DNA of 64,000 nucleotides from Pseudomonas sp. GGS8. Its GTDB lineage: Bacteria; Pseudomonadota; Gammaproteobacteria; Pseudomonadales; Pseudomonadaceae. A program made the position numbers and the translations under genes. The notes beneath the pieces were generated by a model that worked only from the letters and a program-made list of their open reading frames with translations, made no database searches and was not told where the DNA came from. The stretch spans positions 4,963,501 to 5,027,500 of the forward strand of contig NZ_JALJWF010000001.1 in the NCBI RefSeq assembly GCF_024168645.1, read 5' to 3'. Shown piece by piece: positions 1-8,901 of the stretch. Every line of letters begins with the position of its first letter. Position 1 is the stretch's first letter.

Positions 1-39
1 GCCGCTTCTGCCTCCGGTAGAAGCGGCGTTTTGCTTTTT
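1..39 (+). terminator. Rho-independent terminator of an upstream gene
   Basis: A 9-bp perfect stem (GCCGCTTCT at 1-9 with AGAAGCGGC at 19-27) is followed by a T-rich run to about 39. The T-run lies on the plus side, so it should end a plus-strand gene lying left of the window. Confidence 0.8.
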
Positions 40-68
40 GGGGGGGGCGGTGGGCTCAGGCGATTTCA

Positions 69-82
69 CTGGCCTGGATCAA
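69..82 (+). promoter_or_regulatory. Candidate Anr (FNR-type) box of the hcn promoter
   Basis: CTGGC-CTGG-ATCAA has a perfect right half-site of the Anr consensus TTGAT-N4-ATCAA and 2 of 5 matches in the left half. It lies 203 bases upstream of the hcnA start. In Pseudomonas the hcn promoter is known to need Anr under low oxygen. The exact -35/-10 was not resolved. Confidence 0.55.
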
Positions 83-264
83 TATTTCCTTCAGCGATAT
101 CTCCTAGCATCAAAGATCCAGCCCCATCCTGCGGTATCAACTACGGTGTCTGGACGCGCAGCTGATGCGCTGTCGAAGTACCTGTGCAGACCTTCTCGTT
201 GTTATTAGTCAGGTGGCCCGCAAGGTGTAGTGCAGCATGGCGCTGAAGAATCTCACCTGAACTT

Positions 265-276
265 TTCACGGATGAA
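265..276 (+). promoter_or_regulatory. RsmA/RsmE binding site over the hcnA ribosome binding site
   Basis: TTCACGGATGAA forms a short stem (TTCA/TGAA) presenting the GGA loop, the canonical CsrA-family target. It matches the well-studied hcnA Shine-Dalgarno hairpin of P. fluorescens bound by RsmE. The GGA is also the ribosome binding site, 12 bases before the ATG at 285. Translation should therefore be blocked by RsmA/RsmE and released by the GacS/GacA-controlled small RNAs. Confidence 0.85.
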
Positions 277-284
277 CAATCGCA

Positions 285-599
285 ATGCAACGCATAAACC
301 GAACCTTCGATATCCAGCCGCTGGTGCGGGCGGATATGACTGTGCGCATCAATGGCCAAACCGTCAGCGCCGCCATCGGCGAAACCGTCCTGACGGTCAT
401 TCAATCACTGGGTATTCGCCAGGTGGCCCGTAACGATCACGATCAAATCAGCGGTGCCTATTGCGGCATGGGCGTGTGCCAATGCTGCCTGGTGAAAATC
501 GATGGCCGACACAAACGTCGCGCCTGCCAGACTATCGTGCGTGAGGGCATGAGCGTCGAAACCCGGGTTAACCGTATCGCCGGGCAGGAGGTGCTATGA
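285..599 (+). CDS. hcnA: Hydrogen cyanide synthase subunit HcnA
   Basis: Small subunit of the membrane-associated cyanide synthase, which oxidises glycine to HCN and CO2. The 104-residue protein is a [2Fe-2S] domain with Cys60, Cys65, Cys68 and Cys81 in the CGMGVCQCC...C pattern; its length matches known HcnA. The start at 285 is supported by the GGA ribosome binding site inside the Rsm hairpin. The stop overlaps the start of hcnB by 4 bases (ATGA), so translation is probably coupled. A generic opine/hydroxyproline oxidase gamma subunit is the main alternative, but the leader and the gene trio with typical Hcn lengths favour HcnA. Confidence 0.9.
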   Translation: MQRINRTFDIQPLVRADMTVRINGQTVSAAIGETVLTVIQSLGIRQVARNDHDQISGAYCGMGVCQCCLVKIDGRHKRRACQTIVREGMSVETRVNRIAGQEVL

Positions 600-2005
600 G
601 CCTGCATCCGGTGATCGTCGGCGGCGGGCCGGCGGGTATGGCCGCGGCCATTGAATTGGCGCGGCAGGGTGTGGGTTGTACCTTGCTCGAAGAAGCTTCG
701 CGCCTTGGCGGGGTGGTCTATCGCGGCCCCTTGCGCGATAACGTTCAACTGGATTACCTGGGACCACGCTATTCGGAAGCGCTGGCCAAACTGCATGGAG
801 AGTTCCAGGAGCATTCGGGCCTGATCGATGTGCATTTGAACCACCGCGTGGTCGGTGCCGAAGGTACCCGGGCGTTAGTGGTGCTGGACATCAACGAGCA
901 TTTGCAAGAGGTCGAATACCCGCAGCTGCTGTTGGCTGCCGGTTGCCATGAGCGCAGCGTACCGTTCCCCGGCTGGACCTTGCCTGGGGTGATTCTGCTG
1001 GGTGGTTTGCAACTGCAAATCAAGAGCGGCGTCGTTCAACCACAGGGGCCGGTGGTGATTGCCGGCACCGGTCCGCTGTTGCCGCTGGTGGCTTGCCAGC
1101 TACACGCTTCGGGGGTGAGCGTCGCCGGGGTTTATGAGGCATGTGCTTTCGGCAAGATCGCCCGGGAAAGCCTCGCGCTATTGAACAAGCCGCAGTTGTT
1201 CCTCGACGGTTTGAGCATGCTTGCGTACCTGAAACTGCACGGCATTCCCATGCACTATGGCTGGGGCGTGGTCGAGGCTCAAGGCGAGGAAGCGTTGAAA
1301 ACGGTGACCGTCGCGCCGTACTCCAGCACCTGGGAGCCGGACCTGAGCCGCGCCGAACGGATTTCCGCGCGAACGCTGGCGGTCGGCTATGGCTTCATTC
1401 CACGCACCCAACTCAGCCAGCAAATGGGCCTGGACCACGGCTTCAGCCATGACGGCTATCTGCGGGCCAGTGCCAATGTCTGGCAACAAAGCAGCGAACC
1501 CCACGTGCATCTGGCCGGTGACATGGGCGGGATTCGCGGTGGCGAGGCGGCCATGCTCGCGGGAAGGATCGCGGCAGTGTCGATCCTGCTGCAACGGGGT
1601 GTGCTGGACGCGGAGCTGGCGCGAGTCAGGCGTGACCGTTACCTGTCCAAACTCAAGTCGATCGTGCGCTTTCGCGCCGCCGTCGACCGTTACACCGAAC
1701 GCGGTGCCGGGCAGACTGCATTGCCGGCTGCCGACACGGTGATTTGCCGCTGCGAGCATGCGACCCGCGCCGACATCGATCGGGCGCTGAAGCAGGGGGT
1801 GCAAGACCTGGCGAGCCTGAAAATGCGCACCCGCGTGAGCATGGGCGACTGTCAGGGGCGGATGTGTGTCGGCTATTGCACCGACCGTTTGCGCGAAGCC
1901 ACCGGACGGCAAGACGTGGGCTGGTTGCGCCCGCGCTTTCCCGTCGACCCGATTCCTTTTTCAGCGTTCCAGTCTGTCGGCACGGAGGCGGCAAGCCATG
2001 AGTAA
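596..2005 (+). CDS. hcnB: Hydrogen cyanide synthase subunit HcnB
   Basis: FAD/NAD(P)-binding oxidoreductase subunit of cyanide synthase, 469 residues. The N-terminus has the dinucleotide-binding VGGGPAGMAAAIELAR motif (residues about 8-23); a second Rossmann motif (VVIAGTGPLLPL) lies near residue 155. The C-terminus carries a BFD-type [2Fe-2S] domain with CRCEH near residue 384 and DCQGRMCVGYC about 40 residues later. The gene overlaps hcnA by 4 bases and hcnC by 8 bases, so the three form one operon. Confidence 0.9.
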   Translation: MSLHPVIVGGGPAGMAAAIELARQGVGCTLLEEASRLGGVVYRGPLRDNVQLDYLGPRYSEALAKLHGEFQEHSGLIDVHLNHRVVGAEGTRALVVLDINEHLQEVEYPQLLLAAGCHERSVPFPGWTLPGVILLGGLQLQIKSGVVQPQGPVVIAGTGPLLPLVACQLHASGVSVAGVYEACAFGKIARESLALLNKPQLFLDGLSMLAYLKLHGIPMHYGWGVVEAQGEEALKTVTVAPYSSTWEPDLSRAERISARTLAVGYGFIPRTQLSQQMGLDHGFSHDGYLRASANVWQQSSEPHVHLAGDMGGIRGGEAAMLAGRIAAVSILLQRGVLDAELARVRRDRYLSKLKSIVRFRAAVDRYTERGAGQTALPAADTVICRCEHATRADIDRALKQGVQDLASLKMRTRVSMGDCQGRMCVGYCTDRLREATGRQDVGWLRPRFPVDPIPFSAFQSVGTEAASHE

Positions 2006-3257
2006 GTTCTACGACGTGATCATCGCCGGCGGCGGTGTGATCGGGGCGTCCTGCGCCTATCAGTTGTCCAAGCGCAAACACCTGAAAGTCGCGCTGATCG
2101 ACGCCAAGCGTCCCGGCAACGCGACCCGTGCTTCGGCTGGTGGCCTGTGGGCGATCGGTGAGTCGGTAGGCCTGGGCTGCGGGGTGATTTTCTTCCGCAT
2201 GATGTCGGCCAATCGCAAGCGCGAAGCCCAGGGAGCAGCGGTGGCGGTCGATGCCAGCACGCCGCACATCCTGCCGCAGTCGTTCTTCGATTTCGCCTTG
2301 CAGTCCAATGCGATGTACCCGGATTTGCACCGGGAGTTGCAGGACAATCACGGGATGGATTTCAAGTTCGAGAAGACCGGCTTGAAATTCGTGATCTATG
2401 ACGACGAGGACCGGCTCTACGCCGAGCACATCGTGGGGTGTATCCCGCACCTGGCGGATCAGGTGCGCTGGCTCGATCAAGCGGCACTGCGCGAAGCCGA
2501 GCCAAGTGTCAGCCATGAGGCGAGGGGCGCGTTGGAGTTTCTCTGCGATCATCAGGTCAGCCCGTTCCGCCTGGCCGATGCCTACACCGAAGGCGCGCGG
2601 CAAAACGGTGTGGATCTGTATTTCAACACCAACGTCACCGGCGTGCTGCACCACGGCTCACGGGTCAGCGGCGTGCAGACCACCGAAGCCGGAGTGTTCC
2701 ACTGCGATACGCTGATCAACGCCACCGGTGCCTGGGCCGCCGACCTCAGCGAGCAGGCCACCGGCATTCGCATTCCGGTGAAACCGGTGAAGGGCCAGAT
2801 CCTGCTGACCGAGCGTATGCCGAAGATGTTGCGCGGTTGCCTGACCACCAGCGACTGTTACGTGGCGCAGAAAGACAATGGCGAAATCCTGATCGGCAGC
2901 ACCACCGAAGACAAAGGTTTCGACGTGACCACCACCTACCCGGAAATCAGCAGCCTGGTGCAAGGCGCAGTGCGCTGCATTCCGGCGCTCGCCGACATCA
3001 ACCTGAAGCGTTGCTGGGCCGGGTTACGTCCTGGTTCGCCGGATGAACTGCCGATTCTCGGGCCGATGAAAGGGGTGCAGGGTTACCTGAATGCCTGCGG
3101 ACATTTCCGCACCGGGATCCTGACCTCGGCGATTACCGGCGTGTTGCTGGATAAACTGGTGAATAACGAGCCGTTGCCGCTGGATATCACACCGTTTCTG
3201 GCAGATCGGTTTGAGGTGGCGCCGCAGGTCGAATCGAAAGAGGCGCACATGGCTTGA
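1998..3257 (+). CDS. hcnC: Hydrogen cyanide synthase subunit HcnC
   Basis: DAO/DadA-family FAD amine oxidase expected to attack the glycine C-N bond. From the ATG at 1998 the protein has 419 residues, the usual HcnC length; an upstream in-frame extension to 1866 would overlap hcnB deeply and lacks homology. The N-terminal FAD motif is VIIAGGGVIGASCAYQLS and the C-terminal half has the family CWAGLRPGSPDELPILGP motif. A 10-bp hairpin follows the stop. Confidence 0.9.
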   Translation: MSKFYDVIIAGGGVIGASCAYQLSKRKHLKVALIDAKRPGNATRASAGGLWAIGESVGLGCGVIFFRMMSANRKREAQGAAVAVDASTPHILPQSFFDFALQSNAMYPDLHRELQDNHGMDFKFEKTGLKFVIYDDEDRLYAEHIVGCIPHLADQVRWLDQAALREAEPSVSHEARGALEFLCDHQVSPFRLADAYTEGARQNGVDLYFNTNVTGVLHHGSRVSGVQTTEAGVFHCDTLINATGAWAADLSEQATGIRIPVKPVKGQILLTERMPKMLRGCLTTSDCYVAQKDNGEILIGSTTEDKGFDVTTTYPEISSLVQGAVRCIPALADINLKRCWAGLRPGSPDELPILGPMKGVQGYLNACGHFRTGILTSAITGVLLDKLVNNEPLPLDITPFLADRFEVAPQVESKEAHMA

Positions 3258-3263
3258 CCGTCA

Positions 3264-3296
3264 CCTCACCACAAACGCGCGAGCGCTGTGGTGAGG
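3264..3296. terminator. Hairpin between convergent hcnC and PEP-mutase-like gene
   Basis: CCTCACCACA (3264-3273) pairs perfectly with TGTGGTGAGG (3287-3296). There is no clear T-run, so it is a candidate bidirectional stop or mRNA 3-prime stabiliser rather than a textbook terminator. Confidence 0.4.
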
Positions 3297-3308
3297 GCGC
3301 TTGTGCCG

Positions 3309-4178
3309 TCACTCTTTAACGCTCATGAATGCCTTGGCCCAAAGAATGTAATCCTCTGGCTGCGTATAGGTATGCGTCAGTTCGGTCGCGTTCAGGTCGG
3401 AGGCCTGGGTGAAGATCTGGCGTTGTTCGCGCAGGCTGTCATAAGTGGCCTTGATTGCTGCGAAGTAGGCGCCATGACCGTCGATGGTGACCCGCACGCC
3501 CAATTCGGCCAGGCGTTTGTCGTCGCGCAACAGCGGGTTGCCGTAGGTGACCAGCATCAGCGGCACGCTCAAGTGCTCGGCGATTTGCTCCAGTTGATCG
3601 AAATCCTGCACGCCGACCATGCAAATCCCGTCGGCCCCGGCTTGTTGGTAATGCTGGGTGCGGCTGATGATTTCCTGGATCGGCAGGATCCCCGCGTTGG
3701 TGCGGGCGATGATCGCCATTTCCGAATCAACCCGGGCTTCCAGCGCCGCGCGGATCTTGCCGACACCTTCGGCGACCGTGATGAGGTCAGTGGACTTGCG
3801 ACCGAATTGCGCCGGCAGCAGGGTGTCTTCAATGGTCAGGGCGGCCACGCCGGCGCGTTCGAGTTCGACGATGGTGCGCATCACATTGAGCGCGTTGCCG
3901 TAGCCGTGGTCGGCGTCGGCAATGACCGGCAATTGTGCGACACGGCCGATGCGGGTGGCCTGTTCGGCGAACTCACTGAGGGTGATCAACGCAAAATCGG
4001 GGGCGCCCAATACCTGTAACGACGCAACCGACCCCCCCAGGATTCCCACCTCAAAACCCAGGTCGGCGGCGATGCGTGCCGACATCGGGTCGAAGACCGA
4101 GGCCGTGTGGTAGCAGATGCCGGAAGCGAGGAGTTGGCGGAAATTACGGCGCAAATCTTGATGAGAAAGCCTGGACAT
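3309..4178 (-). CDS. Oxaloacetate decarboxylase, isocitrate lyase/PEP mutase family
   Basis: 289-residue (beta/alpha)8 barrel of the PEP mutase/isocitrate lyase superfamily, close in length and sequence to P. aeruginosa PA4872, an oxaloacetate decarboxylase. Visible motifs are [16 protein letters not shown] (metal/substrate loop, residues about 88-103) and IEDTLLP. It lacks the KKCGH catalytic loop of isocitrate lyase. It is the last gene of the minus-strand run but is separated from the aruG-like gene by 324 bases holding a REPIN, so co-transcription is uncertain. The start at 4178 has an upstream AAGG-rich stretch. Confidence 0.8.
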   Translation of the reverse strand: MSRLSHQDLRRNFRQLLASGICYHTASVFDPMSARIAADLGFEVGILGGSVASLQVLGAPDFALITLSEFAEQATRIGRVAQLPVIADADHGYGNALNVMRTIVELERAGVAALTIEDTLLPAQFGRKSTDLITVAEGVGKIRAALEARVDSEMAIIARTNAGILPIQEIISRTQHYQQAGADGICMVGVQDFDQLEQIAEHLSVPLMLVTYGNPLLRDDKRLAELGVRVTIDGHGAYFAAIKATYDSLREQRQIFTQASDLNATELTHTYTQPEDYILWAKAFMSVKE

Positions 4179-4339
4179 ACGAGTTCCACCATATAAAGGA
4201 ATGGAAGGGCTTGAGCAAAAGTGTCAACGCCGAAGGAACAAAAGGCTATCACGCGGGCGGGTAAAGGATGATGACGATTTTTTTGGCCAAGGGCACATCA
4301 TCTGGATTGACCCCAGACGTGACCTTCAGACAATCCTCC

Positions 4340-4499
4340 GTAGCAGCTGCCGAAGGCTGCGTTCGGGTGCGAAGCGCTCGCCATCAGATCAGACGTCATG
4401 CAGAAATCAGTGTTCAGTCCGAAAAACTGAATGGGCCGGTGTTACAACTGCTAAGTCCGAACGCGGCCCGAGCCGAACGCAGGCTTCGCCAGCGGCTAC
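4340..4499. repeat. Inverted pair of REP elements (REPIN)
   Basis: A REP of the GTAGCAGCTGCCGAAGGCTGCG type runs 4340-4366 on plus and its counterpart runs 4473-4499 inverted. The two 27-base arms differ at three places, two of which swap the bases of the internal palindrome and so keep the fold. The unit fills most of the gap 4179-4502; no gene was seen in that gap. Confidence 0.8.
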
Positions 4500-4502
4500 A
4501 GC

Positions 4503-5537
4503 TCACGCCGCCACCGCCTGCTGCTGTTGGTTGCGCAGCAGTACCGCACGGACCGAGCTGCCGGGTTGCAATTGCAGGCGTTTGGCGGTGAGGCGGTCGA
4601 CCATCAGGCTATTGCCCGCCAGCCGCGCGCGGGCGGTGGTGATGCGGCAGTTTTCCAGGCGACGGTTGTGGATCAGCCATACCGGAGCCTGGTCGTCGGG
4701 CGTGCCGATGGCCAGCACCAAAGATTGGCTGTCGCGCACCGTGCGGATTCTCGACACCGGAGCTTCGATCACCGGGCCTGCGTCGAAGATGTCGATGTAA
4801 CCTTTATGGGCAAAGCCCTCAGCGGTGAGGATCTTCAGCGCAGGTTCGGTGTTGGGGTGGGGCTTGCCGATCACCGCTTGGGCCTGTTCGGTAAGCAAGC
4901 AGGTGTAGAGCGGCTGGCGCGGCATCAGTTCGGCGATGAACGCTTTGCTGCCCAGCCCCGACAAGTGATCGGCATGGCTGAAATCCATCTTGAAGAAGTG
5001 CCGGCCCAGGCTGTCCCAGAACGGTGAGCAGCCATGTTCGTCGGCACTGCCGCGCAGTTCGGCGATGAGCTTGTCGCCGAACAGCTGGGGAAATTCTGCA
5101 ACGAACAGCAGACGCCCCAGCGACAGCAATCGACCATTACTGCCGTAGCGTTGATCGTGTCGCAGAAACAGCGAGCAGATTTCCGATTGCCCGGTCATTT
5201 CGTTGTTGAGGAACAACGTGGGGATCTGGCGCTGAATGCCCAGGTCCGGCGATGAACTGACCGTGAGCCCGACCCGGTAGTTGTACCAGGGCTCCCGCAG
5301 ACCGACGGCCCCGATCAGGGCACTGACGCCGACCACTTGCTGATCATCGTCTTCGAGCACAAACAGGTAGTCGGCATCCGCGCGCTCGACCTGTCCGGCG
5401 AAGGTCCGCTGGGCCCAGCGCACCCGGTGGGTCAGGCGCTCTTCGTTGGCCGGCAGGGTAGTGAACCCGGGGCCGGCCCGTTGTACCAAATCCAGTAAAG
5501 CGGGCAGGTCGGTCATTTGAACCGGGCGCAAAATCAT
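4503..5537 (-). CDS. Arginine/ornithine N-succinyltransferase beta-subunit-like (AruG paralogue)
   Basis: 344-residue member of the AstA/AruG family, which transfers succinyl from succinyl-CoA to the alpha-amino group of arginine or ornithine. Family motifs visible: REPWYNYRVGLTVSSS, the GDKLIAELRG...GCSPFWDSLGRHFF stretch and the AFIAELMP and NTEPALKILTAEGF blocks. Unlike the normal ast/aru operon, no aruC, aruD, aruB or aruE lies nearby. It is 61 bases behind the alpha-like gene. The substrate may therefore differ from arginine. Confidence 0.8.
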   Translation of the reverse strand: MILRPVQMTDLPALLDLVQRAGPGFTTLPANEERLTHRVRWAQRTFAGQVERADADYLFVLEDDDQQVVGVSALIGAVGLREPWYNYRVGLTVSSSPDLGIQRQIPTLFLNNEMTGQSEICSLFLRHDQRYGSNGRLLSLGRLLFVAEFPQLFGDKLIAELRGSADEHGCSPFWDSLGRHFFKMDFSHADHLSGLGSKAFIAELMPRQPLYTCLLTEQAQAVIGKPHPNTEPALKILTAEGFAHKGYIDIFDAGPVIEAPVSRIRTVRDSQSLVLAIGTPDDQAPVWLIHNRRLENCRITTARARLAGNSLMVDRLTAKRLQLQPGSSVRAVLLRNQQQQAVAA

Positions 5538-5598
5538 GATGCAGCTCCTTCTTCGCGCCTGCTCGGGCGCTGTCGTTGGGCTCGGGGCCGGTTGCCGC

Positions 5599-6621
5599 TC
5601 ACAGGGCGATCAGCCGGATCGCACTGGCGTCGGTCACGTTCAAGGCCGCGCACATTTCGGCGCTCAAGGCCACGGGTTGGCCGGCGCGGTAGTCCAGCTC
5701 GGCGACGATGGCGCGGTAGCCCTTCAACGAATCGTTGCTCACCAGGTAACCGCCACGGGCGTCGATGGACGAGCCCGTTTGCACCGTGCCGGTCTGGCTC
5801 TGGGCGATGGAACGAATGCTTGAGGTGCGGGCGTACAGTGTCGGTCCACCGTCGAACAGGTCGATGTAGCTGTTGGTCTCGAAGCCTTCGCGCTCCAGAA
5901 TGTCGAAGGCCTCCCGGCCATCGGGGTGGATCCGGCCGATGCAATCCTGGGCAGCTTGCGACAGCATCGGCACGTAGATCGGGTATTGCGGCATCAGTTC
6001 GGCGAGGAACGTCCGGCTCTGCAGGCCGCAAAGCCGTTCGGCCTCGACGTAAGGCAAATCGAAGAAATGCTTGCCCAGCGCATCCCAGAACGGCGACTGC
6101 CCCTGTTCGTCGCTGTAACCGACGATCTCGGTGATCACCGCTTCGGCAAAACGCGCCGGGTGGGCGGCGATGAACAGCAACCGCGCCCGGGACAGCAACT
6201 CGGAAAATGGTGTGCGCTCCAGCGTCGCGTCGATATGAAAACCGCGCAGCAAAGAGTGACCGCAGAGGTCCTGGCACAACGACAACGCCGGCACCCCATG
6301 CTCGATGTTCAGCTCCCGTGAGGCGCTGGTGAAATGGCGGTTGCGCAAACTGTAGAACGGCTCGCTGAACCCAGCCGTGGCGAGCACTTCCGAGCAGCCG
6401 GCCAAACGTCGGGTTGTCAGGTTTTCCAGCACGAAGAAATAGTTCTCCGGGCCTTCGCCCTGAACGTCTTTTTCAAACGAAGCGCAGGAATCGAGAATTT
6501 TCTCCCTCAGGCGTTCGGTGTCGTCCGGCAAGGACGTGACCCCCACCAGGCTGTCGCGCGCCAGCTGCTGCAACTGGGGCAGGTCGGTTAACTCGACTGG
6601 ACGTAAGACCAGCATGGACAT
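5599..6621 (-). CDS. Arginine/ornithine N-succinyltransferase alpha-subunit-like (AruF paralogue)
   Basis: 340-residue paralogue of the downstream gene, matching AruF in order and length (LRPVELTDLPQLQQLARDS start, SDEQGQSPFWDALGKHFF centre, RTFLAELMPQYPIYVPML). AruF and AruG form a heteromeric acyltransferase in P. aeruginosa. Here it lies 113 bases downstream of an APC permease gene in a cluster headed by an RpiR regulator, suggesting that the imported amino compound or a product of it is succinylated. The start at 6621 was preferred over the methionine two codons later; both are possible. Confidence 0.8.
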   Translation of the reverse strand: MSMLVLRPVELTDLPQLQQLARDSLVGVTSLPDDTERLREKILDSCASFEKDVQGEGPENYFFVLENLTTRRLAGCSEVLATAGFSEPFYSLRNRHFTSASRELNIEHGVPALSLCQDLCGHSLLRGFHIDATLERTPFSELLSRARLLFIAAHPARFAEAVITEIVGYSDEQGQSPFWDALGKHFFDLPYVEAERLCGLQSRTFLAELMPQYPIYVPMLSQAAQDCIGRIHPDGREAFDILEREGFETNSYIDLFDGGPTLYARTSSIRSIAQSQTGTVQTGSSIDARGGYLVSNDSLKGYRAIVAELDYRAGQPVALSAEMCAALNVTDASAIRLIAL

Positions 6622-6734
6622 ACTCCTGTATCAAAGGGTTCGGCGACTTGCACCGAACCTGACTATCACTGTCGGTTTCCACGCGTTAAATCGGCGGACG
6701 CCTGAAATCGTGTCAGACGCTGCTCTTTTTCTTG

Positions 6735-8084
6735 TCAGCCATTGCTTGGGTCGGGCAGTGCCGTGCTGGCACCCAGCTTGTTGAGGAAGAACAGATAGAC
6801 CAGGCCCAGGGCAATCCAGATCAGGCCGAGTTTCTGCGCATCAACGCCCATGTTGTACATGATGGCTGCGACGATGCTGAAGCCGATGACCGGGCAGATC
6901 AGGTGACGGATGACCTGGCCGGATTGCTGCCGGCGCCAGTAGTAGTTGATCACGGTCAGGTGCAGCAGCATGAAACCGCTAAGGGCGCCGAAGTTCACCA
7001 GGGAGGTGAGGGTGTCCACCGAGTTGATGAACAGGTAGCAGATCACCAGCGACAACACCGCCACCAGATAAATGCTCACGTACGGCGTGTTGTGTTTCGG
7101 GTGCACCTTGGCCAGCACTTTTGGCAGTTTGCCGTCTCGGGCCATGCCGAACAGCAGTCGCGAAACCGCCGCTTGGGAGGTAATGGCGACCGCCACGCCC
7201 CAGGCCAGTGCGGTGGCCACGGCGGTCAGGGTGGCCAGCCAGCTGCCGGCGGCGATTTCGGCGATTTCATAGAACGCGGTGTCGGCGGACTTGAAGCCCA
7301 GGCCGGCGGCCAGGTCGGTGGCAATCCAGGTCTGCACGACGAAGATCACGCCCATGACCAGCAAGGTAATTAATGCTGCTTTGCCGACGCTGCGGCCCGG
7401 GTCGCCCTTGATCTCTTCGGCGAGGGTGGAAATGGCATCGAAACCGAGGAACGACAGCACCGCAATCGACACCGCTTGCATCAGCAGGGCGAAGTTGAAG
7501 GTTTCGGGGTTGTACAGCGGCGCCAGGGTCAGCTGGCCGTTACCGCCGCCACTGTGCAAGGCATTCCAGGCGTAGAACAGGAAAATCCCCAGCACCACCA
7601 GTTGCGCCAGCAGGAAGATGATGTTCATCCGCGCGGTGAAGGTGATGCCCCGCAGGTTGACGAAGGTGGCGCTGACCAGAAAGGCCAGGATGAAGCCGAC
7701 TTTCGGGATGTCCGGGTACAAATGATTCAGCGCCATCGCTGCGTACACGTAGAGCAGCGGTGGAATCAGCAGGTAATCGAGCAGCATCAGCCAGCCGGCA
7801 ATAAACCCGACGTGCGGGTTGAGGCCGCGTTGTGCGTAGGAATACACCGAGCCCGCCACCGGAAAGGCCCGGGCCATGCTGCCGTAACTGAGGGCGGTGA
7901 ACAGCATCGCCACCATGCCGATGATGTAGGCCAGCGGCACCATGCCGGGGGCTTCGGCGTTGACGTAACCATATACGCCGAACGGTGCGATGGGGATCAT
8001 GAAGATCATCCCGTACACCACCAGGTCGGTCAGTGACAGGCTACGTTTCAACTGCTGCTTGTAGCCGAATTCTTCAATGTCCAT
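6735..8084 (-). CDS. APC-family amino acid/amine permease
   Basis: 449-residue, very hydrophobic inner-membrane protein with about 12 predicted helices and the APC hallmark near the N-terminus (VVYGMIFMIPIAPFGVYG). The motif FLGFDAISTLAEEIKGDP around residue 235 is the conserved APC helix-6/loop signature. It should import the substrate of the surrounding amidase/ligase/acyltransferase genes. It starts 55 bases after the amidohydrolase stop. The substrate is not readable from sequence. Confidence 0.85.
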   Translation of the reverse strand: MDIEEFGYKQQLKRSLSLTDLVVYGMIFMIPIAPFGVYGYVNAEAPGMVPLAYIIGMVAMLFTALSYGSMARAFPVAGSVYSYAQRGLNPHVGFIAGWLMLLDYLLIPPLLYVYAAMALNHLYPDIPKVGFILAFLVSATFVNLRGITFTARMNIIFLLAQLVVLGIFLFYAWNALHSGGGNGQLTLAPLYNPETFNFALLMQAVSIAVLSFLGFDAISTLAEEIKGDPGRSVGKAALITLLVMGVIFVVQTWIATDLAAGLGFKSADTAFYEIAEIAAGSWLATLTAVATALAWGVAVAITSQAAVSRLLFGMARDGKLPKVLAKVHPKHNTPYVSIYLVAVLSLVICYLFINSVDTLTSLVNFGALSGFMLLHLTVINYYWRRQQSGQVIRHLICPVIGFSIVAAIMYNMGVDAQKLGLIWIALGLVYLFFLNKLGASTALPDPSNG

Positions 8085-8139
8085 GAAGCCGTTCTCCTTG
8101 ATGTGAAAGCAGCTGCACGCTGCGAGTTTGAAGCTGTTG

Positions 8140-8901
8140 CTATAGCAGCGGCGCCAGATAGTCGGTCCAGCGACTGACGTCCTCGGGCGTGCGCAGCAGA
8201 TCGTTGCGCACCTCGATCAGCACTGAGTCCAGCCCGCGTGCGTCGCCGTGAACCGGCACGGTCATGTCACTCAGCGGATCGACTTTGTACGGCTGATTAC
8301 CGGCGACTTTCAATGGATGCCGGCTCAGCCCGTCGATCACCTGCTGGGCGTATTTCCTGGCCTGCCCGTACAACACGCCGACTTCCAGCGATCGTGGCTG
8401 GCCGTAATATATCGGCGTGAAACTGTGAATCCCCACCACTCGAACCGGTTTATTTTGCTCCACACGGGCGTCAATCAAGGTTTGCAGGCGTGCATGAAAC
8501 GGTTTGAACAGGCAGTGCCGGCGGTATTCACGGGTGGCCTCATCCAGATCGCGATTGCCCGGCACCTGATAAATCTCGCTCTGCAGCGCAATGCTGTCCG
8601 ACGCATGGCGCGGGCGATTGAGGTCGATCAACAGCCGCGAATAATTGGCCGCCAGCAGGGTCGCGCCCAGTGCTTCGGCCAAACCCTCGGCCAGCGCCAG
8701 GGCGCCGATGTCCCAGGCGATGTGTTCGCGGGCGGCCGTCTCGCTCAGGCCCAGGTCATTCAACCCGGCCGGGATAAAACGACTGGCGTGTTCACACACC
8801 AGAATCAGCGGGTGCTCGGACGCTTCCCGGCTCAGGGTGTACGCAGGCTGGGTGTAGAGGCCCAGTTCGGCGGATTCAGTACAGGCGGGCATAGTGCTCA
8901 C
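8140..8901 (-). CDS. N-formylglutamate amidohydrolase family protein
   Basis: 253-residue HutG-type hydrolase (N-formylglutamate amidohydrolase fold), which cleaves N-formyl or similar amide bonds. Conserved elements: LVCEHASRFIP (metal-binding E-H), the HIAWDIGA block, RLLIDLNRPR, GIHSFTPIY and a late EVRNDLL. The gene overlaps the preceding ligase gene by 26 bases; a second ATG three codons in (8892) is an alternative start. No other hut gene is present, so the role here is probably removal of an acyl group from an intermediate other than in histidine breakdown. Confidence 0.8.
   Translation of the reverse strand: MSTMPACTESAELGLYTQPAYTLSREASEHPLILVCEHASRFIPAGLNDLGLSETAAREHIAWDIGALALAEGLAEALGATLLAANYSRLLIDLNRPRHASDSIALQSEIYQVPGNRDLDEATREYRRHCLFKPFHARLQTLIDARVEQNKPVRVVGIHSFTPIYYGQPRSLEVGVLYGQARKYAQQVIDGLSRHPLKVAGNQPYKVDPLSDMTVPVHGDARGLDSVLIEVRNDLLRTPEDVSRWTDYLAPLL

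Noticed and set aside
5517..6134. Long plus-strand arginine-rich frame over the AruF-like gene
   Set aside because: Antisense shadow of a high-GC coding gene, with no domain.
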